A model generated the notes under the pieces. The model saw only the letters and a list, made by a program, of their open reading frames with translations. It was not told the DNA's origin and ran no database searches. A DNA stretch of 64,000 nt from Pedobacter kyonggii (GTDB lineage Bacteria > Bacteroidota > Bacteroidia > Sphingobacteriales > Sphingobacteriaceae). Location: contig NZ_SIXF01000024.1 in assembly GCF_004310665.1 (NCBI RefSeq), forward strand, positions 1-64,000, in the 5' to 3' direction. The translations under genes and the position numbers were made by a program. Positions 42,347 to 48,958 of the stretch are shown in pieces; position 1 is the first letter of the stretch; each line of letters begins with the position of its first letter.

Positions 42347-43189
42347 TTATTTAACCTTAAGTATCTGACCTAGTTTAATGGCATCGGTACTCATCTCGTT
42401 CAGCATTTTTAACTGATCAACCGTTAAATTAAAACGTTTTGCAATATTATAGAGTGTATCTCCTTTAACAACGGTATAAGTACCATCGGCAATAATGGGT
42501 TTAGCTCCAGCAGGTGGAGGGGGCACTGGTGTAAATTTAGCCTTTTCCTGCGGGATATTCTGATTGATTTCTGAAAAGACACGATCCTCCCTGGCAATCT
42601 TTTGTTTTTCGCTTTCCGGTTGATCGTATTGGTAAAGCTGGTATTTCTCGATGGTATTGATCAATAAATCAGGATATTTTGGATTGGTGGCATATCCGGC
42701 TGTTTTTAATCCCTGCGCCCAACTTTTGTAGTCATTTTTATCCAACTGGAAAAGGAAACTGTAACGTTTGCGCTTTAAAAACTCAGAGTGGTCCCTGAAA
42801 GATTCGCGGGCATCCTTATACACCCTAAAACAGTCGTTTTTTTGATCATCGTCCCGGAAGTAGTTTTTTCCCTTCCAGTCTAATGTACATTTAATACCAA
42901 AATGATTGTTTGCGTATTTGGCCAGGTCGCTATTTCCACTGCCCGATTCTAAAATTCCCTGCGCCAATGTAATACTTGCAGGAATTCCGTTTGCATTCAT
43001 TTCTTCAACTGCCACTCCTTTAAACTCATCAATGTAACTTAAGGTATTGTAACTTTTGTACGAATTGTTGTTGGCTTTGTTGGCTGCCTTTTCGATCTGT
43101 TTGTTGTTTTTAGAAAATTTCCGCGTACCGCAAGAACTAAAAAATATGAGGATTGCTGCAATAAGGATGTAATGACTGTATGAACGCAT
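42347..43189 (-). CDS. Glucosaminidase with LysM domain (lipoprotein)
   Basis: 280 residues. Lipoprotein-type signal (lipobox SSC, about C20). The glucosaminidase (GH73-like) domain covers about 55-200, with the catalytic Glu in TLAQGILESGSGNSDLAKYA and the family's NNHFGIKC. A single C-terminal LysM covers about 232-278 (YTVVKGDTLYNIAKRFNLTV). It cleaves peptidoglycan glycan strands. It is followed on the same strand order by a paralogue upstream (43272-43949). Confidence 0.92.
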   Translation of the reverse strand: MRSYSHYILIAAILIFFSSCGTRKFSKNNKQIEKAANKANNNSYKSYNTLSYIDEFKGVAVEEMNANGIPASITLAQGILESGSGNSDLAKYANNHFGIKCTLDWKGKNYFRDDDQKNDCFRVYKDARESFRDHSEFLKRKRYSFLFQLDKNDYKSWAQGLKTAGYATNPKYPDLLINTIEKYQLYQYDQPESEKQKIAREDRVFSEINQNIPQEKAKFTPVPPPPAGAKPIIADGTYTVVKGDTLYNIAKRFNLTVDQLKMLNEMSTDAIKLGQILKVK

Positions 43190-43271
43190 TGATGTTATGA
43201 TTATGTTTAATCGGTTAATTGTTAGAATTGCTTAACGGGGCTTTATCGACTTTGGACTCATGACTCCGGGC

Positions 43272-43949
43272 TCAAAACTTTAACTTCTGTCCTGGTTTTA
43301 AGTTCGCCTTTTTCATGCCGTTTTTCTGCATGAGGGCCTTAACCGTAGTGCCTTTCTTTTTGGCAATTATACTCAGGTTATCTCCAGATTTTACAGTATA
43401 AGTTTTTGTAGCTCTTTTGCTTTTTGTACGATAGCGAACTGGTGCTGCATAAACAGGTTCTTCGTAGCCTTCTGGCCTTTCATCGTATTGATAGAGCTCA
43501 TATTTTTTTATTAAGCCAATTACCTGACTTGCCCAGCTTCTACTGGTAGCATAACCACAACGGCGGATTCCATAAGCCCAACCTTTGTAATCGTATTGAT
43601 CGTATTTTTCGAAAAGATTATTAAAAGGCCTGCGGGTCTCCATAATTTCTACAAAATGGCTGTAAGATTCATCCACATTTAAATAATCGCGATAGGATGA
43701 ACGGATTTCGGTATTGTTATTAGGGCCTTTTACCCCAAAATGATTATTAAGGTGTTGTGCGATTTTACTGTTTCCAGAAGCCGATTCATGTATGGCAACA
43801 GCTAAAATAACGCTGGCTGGAATTTTATGATCGTGCATTAAACCCTGTGCATATTCTACGTGCTCAGCAATATATTCTTCCGTATCTTGCGCTCTTGCAA
43901 TAATCCCTGTTAAGAGGAGCACACAAAAAGTAAAGATTTTTTTAGTCAT
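43272..43949 (-). CDS. Glucosaminidase with LysM domain (secreted)
   Basis: 225 residues, a paralogue of the gene at 42347-43189. Signal peptide ends ARAQ. The glucosaminidase domain covers about 25-160, with the catalytic Glu in VAIHESASGNSKIAQHLNNH and GVKGPNNNTE. One C-terminal LysM covers about 180-224 (YTVKSGDNLSIIAKKKGTTV). It differs in having a plain signal peptide instead of a lipobox. The 82 nt gap to the paralogue contains ACTTTGGACTC-like near-repeats; upstream is a long hairpin at 43950-44019. Confidence 0.92.
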   Translation of the reverse strand: MTKKIFTFCVLLLTGIIARAQDTEEYIAEHVEYAQGLMHDHKIPASVILAVAIHESASGNSKIAQHLNNHFGVKGPNNNTEIRSSYRDYLNVDESYSHFVEIMETRRPFNNLFEKYDQYDYKGWAYGIRRCGYATSRSWASQVIGLIKKYELYQYDERPEGYEEPVYAAPVRYRTKSKRATKTYTVKSGDNLSIIAKKKGTTVKALMQKNGMKKANLKPGQKLKF

Positions 43950-44019
43950 GGTTAATCGATTAATTGTTTTAATTGGTTAACTGTACGATTAACCGATTAA
44001 AACAATTAATCGATTAACC
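43950..44019. repeat. 70 nt AT-rich inverted repeat
   Basis: Two 31 nt arms (43950-43980 and 43989-44019) pair with one mismatch around an 8 nt loop. The arms are built from GGTTAATCGATTAATTG-like units of the same AT-rich family as 11630-11832. It fills almost the whole gap between the glucosaminidase start and the methyltransferase stop. Confidence 0.85.
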
Positions 44020-44027
44020 ACTATATG

Positions 44028-44666
44028 TTAAGCTTTCTTCCTAATCACAAACAAACCATCCCGAACAGGTAATATCAATTTCTCAACCCGTTCATCTGCA
44101 GCTATTTTATCATTAAAGCTAGTAATATTTCTGGTGTCTTTATCCTGTTTCTCCTGCAGTACTTTTCCACTCCATAACACATTATCCACAATGATAACCC
44201 CGCCCGGGCGAACGCGATCAAAAATCAGATCATAGTAGGTACCATTATTTTTCTTATCTGCATCGATAAAAACAATATCGAAAACTTCATCTAAGCCCGC
44301 TATTGTGGTGATGGCATCGCCAAGGATATAGTTGATCTGATCGTTAAATGCGGATTGGGCAAAATTACGGCGAACCATATCTTCCAATTCCTCATTAATA
44401 TCAAGCGTATACAGTAGGCCGTCTTTCGATAAGCCCTCAGCAAGACATAAAGTGGCATAACCTGTAAAAGTGCCGATTTCTAAAATCCTTTTAGGAGAAA
44501 TCATTTTGCTAAGCATGCTCAAAACCCGTCCCTGATAGTGTCCGGATAGCATACGGGGCATTAAAACTTTAAGGTTGGTTTCGCGGTCTATCTGTTGAAG
44601 CAATTCGCTTTCAGGTTCGCAATAGGTAATTAGTAAATCCTGTAAATCGTCGTTTATTAGGTTCAT
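44028..44666 (-). CDS. SAM-dependent O-methyltransferase
   Basis: 212 residues from the ATG at 44666, which lies just past the ruvX stop; an upstream in-frame start at 44732 would overlap ruvX by 59 nt. It is of the catechol/caffeoyl-CoA O-methyltransferase type. SAM-binding motif EIGTFTGYATLCLAEGL, then LYTLDINEE, FDIVFIDADKKN and VIIVDNVLWSGKV. Cytoplasmic; substrate unknown. Probably co-transcribed with ruvX. Confidence 0.9.
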   Translation of the reverse strand: MNLINDDLQDLLITYCEPESELLQQIDRETNLKVLMPRMLSGHYQGRVLSMLSKMISPKRILEIGTFTGYATLCLAEGLSKDGLLYTLDINEELEDMVRRNFAQSAFNDQINYILGDAITTIAGLDEVFDIVFIDADKKNNGTYYDLIFDRVRPGGVIIVDNVLWSGKVLQEKQDKDTRNITSFNDKIAADERVEKLILPVRDGLFVIRKKA

Positions 44667-44673
44667 TTGTTGG

Positions 44674-45090
44674 TTATAAACGGTTACTTTCCATAAAATA
44701 TTGTAAAATGATGGTTGCAGCAATGGTATCAACCCTGTCTTTGTCTCTTCTGTCCATTTTTTTTAAGCCACTTTGCATAATAGCCTGATGTGCGAGTTTA
44801 GAAGTAAAACGTTCATCAACCCAGTGCCTTGGGATATCAGGAAATGACTTTTTTAACAATGTGGCAAAACCCTTTACATGTTGGGCCGAATCGGATGGTG
44901 AACCATCCATTTGCTTTGGGTCGCCGAGCACAAAGGCCTCCACCTGCTCGCTGAGCATGTATTTTTTAACATATTCGATCACATCTTTCGGATGCACCGT
45001 ATCAAGACCTGTTGCAATAATCTGCAAGGGATCGGTTACTGCAATGCCGATGCGTTTTGTTCCATAATCAAATGCGAGGATCCTTGCCAT
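44674..45090 (-). CDS. ruvX: Putative Holliday junction resolvase / pre-16S rRNA nuclease RuvX (YqgF)
   Basis: 138 residues, the usual length. RNase H-like fold with FDYGTKRIGIAVTDP (about 5-19), VEAFVLGDPKQMDG, WVDERFTSKLA and the C-terminal DRVDTIAATIIL. In E. coli YqgF matures the 5' end of 16S rRNA and was earlier proposed as a junction resolvase. The methyltransferase gene follows 8 nt downstream. Upstream lies a 560 nt non-coding region with a large inverted repeat. Confidence 0.93.
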   Translation of the reverse strand: MARILAFDYGTKRIGIAVTDPLQIIATGLDTVHPKDVIEYVKKYMLSEQVEAFVLGDPKQMDGSPSDSAQHVKGFATLLKKSFPDIPRHWVDERFTSKLAHQAIMQSGLKKMDRRDKDRVDTIAATIILQYFMESNRL

Positions 45091-45237
45091 AGTTAAGCGT
45101 TAGGTGTTTGGCGCAAAGCGTTGGCCACCGTTAAAAAATAAAAGCCAAAGGTAAGGTTTTTGAAATAATAGGTAAATCTAAGAGGTAATACTTTGGTAAC
45201 CTGTGTGTTATTGGTTTAAAATTGATTTCTTCTATTT

Positions 45238-45501
45238 TTTTGGAAAGCAACACCCGTCGTGCTTGGGTATGTCCGGTCCTGCTGTATGCTTTAGCCCTCA
45301 TGCTTCGGGGCTGCCGCTCCCATCAGTTTAGTTGATGCAGGCCGGTACGGTTTAGGGAAAGTTGCGTAGTGCGCTATTTGATGTTCCCGAAGAATTACTG
45401 ATTTAGTTAAATAAACCTGAAAGCGTAAAGCCCACAGCGTTGGACTTGAAGCGATAGCAGGACTTTCGGAACCCAAACGCACAAGACCTTGCTTTTCAAA
45501 A
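45238..45501. repeat. Large imperfect inverted repeat (two copies of the ~100 nt element)
   Basis: The left arm (45238-45330) starts TTTGGAAAGCAA and passes through GTCCTGCTGT, GGGGCTGCCGCT and CATCAGTTTA. The right arm (about 45412-45501), read on the minus strand, starts TTTTGAAAAGCAAGG and has GTCCTGCTATCGCTTCAAGT, GGGCTTTACGCT and TCAGGTTTA in the same order. The spacer is about 80 nt. A third copy is at 10108-10205. The open frame of 90 codons on the minus strand here looks accidental. Confidence 0.65.
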
Positions 45502-45653
45502 TAATGTAAGCCATCAATTAACAGAAAAAATCTATTGAAACGATTCCGACAATATAAACTCAACAGGTTTTTACAACATCAAAAGTATGTTCCAAAAGTA
45601 AGATCGTAATGACTAATGTGTGAATCTCATATCTATTTCTTATTTTGCACCAA

Positions 45654-46802
45654 ATGCAGTTTAAAGAAATCATAGGACAGGAAAGAGTGAAGCAACAATT
45701 GGTGCAAACGGTTAAAGAAAACCGCATTAGCCATGCGCAACTATTTTTGTCGCCTGCTGGTTCTGGCGCTGTACCGCTGGCTATTGCCTACGCACAATAC
45801 ATTAATTGCCTTGACAAAGGCGAAAATGATAGTTGTGGCGAATGTTCGAGCTGTAGAAAATACGAACGTTTAATTCATCCCGACCTGCATTTCTCCTATC
45901 CTTTTTTTGCTTCTGCGAATATAAAAACAGCTGTAGATGTATTGGAAGAATGGCGGGGCATGTTAATGCAGGATCCTTATTTTGATATGGATATCTGGCG
46001 TTCTAAACTCGATGCAGCCAATAAGCAAGCCAATATTAACATTGCCGAATGCCACGATATTATTAAAAAACTAAGTTATAAAGCCTTCGAAGCCGAAACC
46101 AAGGTTTTAATTATGTGGTTGCCCGAATATTTGGATAAAGCCGGAAATGCGCTGCTTAAATTAATTGAAGAGCCACCCGCAAACACCTTATTTATTTTAA
46201 TCGCACAAAGTCAGGATCAGATTTTAACCACTATTTTATCCCGGACACAAATTGTGAAGATTCCGAAGCTTTCTTCGGAAGAGGTGACCGGATATTTATT
46301 AAATGCGGGCGGATTAACGGAGCATCAGGCCATTGATTATTCATTTTTGGCCGACGGAAATTTAATTGAGGCAAAAGCGCTTGCAGCAGATACGCAAAGC
46401 GACAGTTCGGGTACATTTACGGCCTGGTTGAGGATGGGGTTTGGCAATAAAGTGCCCGATCTGATCGAGTTTACCGATGAAGCGGCGAAGTGGGGAAGAG
46501 AAAACCAGAAGAATTTTTTAAAGTATGGCGTAAATTATTTACGCGAATGCTGTTTAATTTTAAGCGGGGCTGAAGAATTGGTGAAATTACCCCCACTGAC
46601 CTTTGAAACCGCAAAAAAACTCAGCACACACGTGCTTACCTTACCTATGGCAGAGGCCATAATTGGCGAACTGGAAAAGGCACATTACCACATTGAAAGA
46701 AACGCAAACCCGAAAATTCTGTTTTTAGATGTATCTTTACAATTGGTGAAAATTATCAAGTTTAAAACGCTCCCTGCGGGGACTCAATATATATACAATT
46801 AA
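45654..46802 (+). CDS. holB: DNA polymerase III delta' subunit
   Basis: Clamp-loader subunit, 382 residues from the ATG at 45654; the TTG three codons earlier is less likely. N-terminal FKEIIGQERVKQQLVQTVKE leads into a AAA+ fold. The P-loop position reads SPAGSGAVPLA and lacks the Lys, as expected for delta', which does not hydrolyse ATP. The zinc module is CGECSSCRKYE. LLKLIEEPPANTLFIL and SRTQIVKIPKL are typical. ricT begins one base after its stop; the holB-ricT neighbourhood is also known from Bacillus. Confidence 0.92.
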   Translation: MQFKEIIGQERVKQQLVQTVKENRISHAQLFLSPAGSGAVPLAIAYAQYINCLDKGENDSCGECSSCRKYERLIHPDLHFSYPFFASANIKTAVDVLEEWRGMLMQDPYFDMDIWRSKLDAANKQANINIAECHDIIKKLSYKAFEAETKVLIMWLPEYLDKAGNALLKLIEEPPANTLFILIAQSQDQILTTILSRTQIVKIPKLSSEEVTGYLLNAGGLTEHQAIDYSFLADGNLIEAKALAADTQSDSSGTFTAWLRMGFGNKVPDLIEFTDEAAKWGRENQKNFLKYGVNYLRECCLILSGAEELVKLPPLTFETAKKLSTHVLTLPMAEAIIGELEKAHYHIERNANPKILFLDVSLQLVKIIKFKTLPAGTQYIYN

Positions 46803-46803
46803 T

Positions 46804-48345
46804 ATGGGATGTGGAAGTTGTTCAACAGGTGGTGGTTGCACCCCTAATGGATGCAAAAGTAATGGCTCATGCGGCACCGGTGGTTGCCAAACAATGGAAG
46901 TTCACGATTGGCTATCTAATTTGGATATGCCTTCTAATTATAAACCTTTTCAGGTTACAGAAATCAAATTTAAAGGCTCACGCAAAGAGTTTTTCCTCAA
47001 TAACGATAACATTTACCTCGAAATTGGGGAACTTGTTGCCGTTGAAGGGCCAACTGGTGGTTTTGATGTGGGGCATGTTTCGCTTACAGGCGAGCTGGTA
47101 AGGATCCAGATGAAACGCCGTAAAACGGCACTCGATCAGGTAACCAAAAAAATCTACCGTAAGGCTACAGAAGCTGACGTAGAAAAATGGAATGCCGCTA
47201 AAGGGATGGAGTGGGAAACTATGCACAAAGCCCGTAAACTAGCCTTGGATCTTCGTTTACAGATGAAAATCAGTGATGTAGATTATCAGGCCGATAAAAC
47301 CAAAGCTACATTCTTTTATACAGCAGATGGACGTGTGGATTTCCGTGAGCTCATTAAAAAAATGGCAGAGAGTTTCCGTATCAGGATTGAAATGCGCCAG
47401 ATTGGGATGCGTCAGGAAGCTGGCCGTTTAGGTGGGATTGGCTCTTGCGGTCGCGAATTATGCTGTTCTACCTGGTTAACCAACTTCAAAACAGTTTCTA
47501 CTGCTGCGGCACGTTATCAAAATTTATCATTAAATACTTTAAAGCTTGCTGGTCAATGCGGTAAATTAAAATGCTGCTTAAACTATGAGCTGGATACCTA
47601 TCTGGATGCTTTAAAAGATATTCCAGATAGAATTGAAAACCTGGATACTGAAGCTGGTTATGCCCGTCACCAAAAAACTGACATTTTCAAAAAAATCATG
47701 TGGTTTAGTTACATGGGTGATGAAAACTGGATTCCTGTTAAAGCTGCGCGTGTAAAAGAGATCATGGCGATGAACAAGGCGGGCAAAAAAGCGCCTAACT
47801 TAAAAGAAGAGGCTGTTCAGATTGCTGCACCGGTTGTAGTAGAAAAATCTTTCGATTACGAAAATGTAGTTGGTCAGGATAGTTTAACCCGCTTGGATGA
47901 ACGTTCGCGTGGCAAAAACAATCAGAACAAAAACAATAATCAGAAAAACAACCGCAACAATAATCAAAATAGAAGAGAAAGAGTACCTACCGGAGAGAAG
48001 AATGCTGGGCCTAATAATAAGCAACAGCAGCCGCAACAAGCTGGCCAAAAGAACCAGCAAGGTGGGAAACCGCAGCCTAACGGACCAAAGCCACAACAAA
48101 ATGGGGGGCAGAAACCACAGCAACAGGCAGTACCTAAACCACAGCATGTTAATGGGCCAAAACCTCAAAACAACAAGCCAAAACAGCCACAGGTACAAAA
48201 ACCTGAAGTAAAAGCCGAAGGAAATGTAGCGGCAGATGGTGTTAAGCCAGAACATAGCAAAAACAAGAATAGAAATAACCGTAGGAAAAATAATAACCGC
48301 CGAAACAACAATAATGGCTCAGAAAATAAACCTGCTGCTGAATAA
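46804..48345 (+). CDS. ricT: RicT (YaaT, PSP1-domain protein) with Cys-rich head and Asn/Gln-rich tail
   Basis: 513 residues. In Bacillus RicT is part of the RicAFT Fe-S complex that promotes RNase Y-dependent mRNA processing. Here a Gly/Cys-rich head has cysteines at 3, 6, 12, 17, 23 and 28. The PSP1 core covers about 40-330 and has conserved GSCGRELCCSTWL and GQCGKLKCCLNYE. A tail of about 140 residues is made of Asn, Gln, Lys and Pro (NQNKNNNQKNNRNNNQN and so on). The tail looks disordered, suited to RNA contact. The gldH start codon lies inside its last codons in another frame. Confidence 0.93.
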   Translation: MGCGSCSTGGGCTPNGCKSNGSCGTGGCQTMEVHDWLSNLDMPSNYKPFQVTEIKFKGSRKEFFLNNDNIYLEIGELVAVEGPTGGFDVGHVSLTGELVRIQMKRRKTALDQVTKKIYRKATEADVEKWNAAKGMEWETMHKARKLALDLRLQMKISDVDYQADKTKATFFYTADGRVDFRELIKKMAESFRIRIEMRQIGMRQEAGRLGGIGSCGRELCCSTWLTNFKTVSTAAARYQNLSLNTLKLAGQCGKLKCCLNYELDTYLDALKDIPDRIENLDTEAGYARHQKTDIFKKIMWFSYMGDENWIPVKAARVKEIMAMNKAGKKAPNLKEEAVQIAAPVVVEKSFDYENVVGQDSLTRLDERSRGKNNQNKNNNQKNNRNNNQNRRERVPTGEKNAGPNNKQQQPQQAGQKNQQGGKPQPNGPKPQQNGGQKPQQQAVPKPQHVNGPKPQNNKPKQPQVQKPEVKAEGNVAADGVKPEHSKNKNRNNRRKNNNRRNNNNGSENKPAAE

Positions 48346-48805
48346 AAAGCAAATAATTTTGCTTGGCTTTTTATTAATGGTTACACTGTTTGTGGGCTGT
48401 ACAGCCGGCGTAATTGATAGTAATATAGAAATTGCCAACCGCAGGTGGACCTACCGGAACCATATTTCGACACCGTTTGAAATTAAGGATAATACCAAGG
48501 CCTACAACATTTATTTTAAGCTTAGACATACCGCTGATTATAAATATGCCAATATTTTTATCCTTGCCCATTTTAAAGATGGCAAGAAGATGATCACCCG
48601 GCGTTATCAATACAAACTCGCCAAAAATGATGGCGAATGGCTAGGCAGTGGTTCTGGAAATGTGTTTAGTTATACCCTGCCGATGTTAACCAGCTATCAT
48701 TTTCCCCAAAATGGTAAGTTTGAGATCGAAATTGAGCAGAATATGCGCGATAATCCACTTTTAGAAATAAGTGATGTTGGTTTATTGATCGAAGAGGCAA
48801 AATAA
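48314..48805 (+). CDS. gldH: Gliding-motility lipoprotein GldH
   Basis: 163 residues from the ATG at 48314, 32 nt before the ricT stop and in a different frame; an earlier in-frame ATG at 48236 would lack a signal peptide at its start. Lipobox LFVGC with C29. Family features are RRWTYRNHISTPFEIKD and YNIYFKLRHTADYKYANIFI. In Flavobacterium GldH is needed for gliding; in non-gliding Bacteroidota it is conserved without a known role. The overlap with ricT means coupled expression of holB, ricT and gldH. Confidence 0.9.
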   Translation: MAQKINLLLNKKQIILLGFLLMVTLFVGCTAGVIDSNIEIANRRWTYRNHISTPFEIKDNTKAYNIYFKLRHTADYKYANIFILAHFKDGKKMITRRYQYKLAKNDGEWLGSGSGNVFSYTLPMLTSYHFPQNGKFEIEIEQNMRDNPLLEISDVGLLIEEAK

Positions 48806-48958
48806 GCTTGTTTTCACTTAGGGTTTTATTGATTACTTAACCTATTGTCACAATTATTTGTCTTTGGATGTGTTTTTCGAAATTTTATTTGGAAAACTTA
48901 GGTCTCGCACTAGATATTTGTAATAAAATTGTTATTATTGTTTATAAACCTATGAACT

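Noticed and set aside
45291-45563. 90-codon open frame on minus strand
   Set aside because: It lies inside the large inverted repeat and reads through both arms; better explained as accidental.
47884-48255. 123-codon open frame opposite ricT
   Set aside because: It is the antisense image of the N/Q-rich tail of RicT and consists of Leu/Trp/Phe runs.
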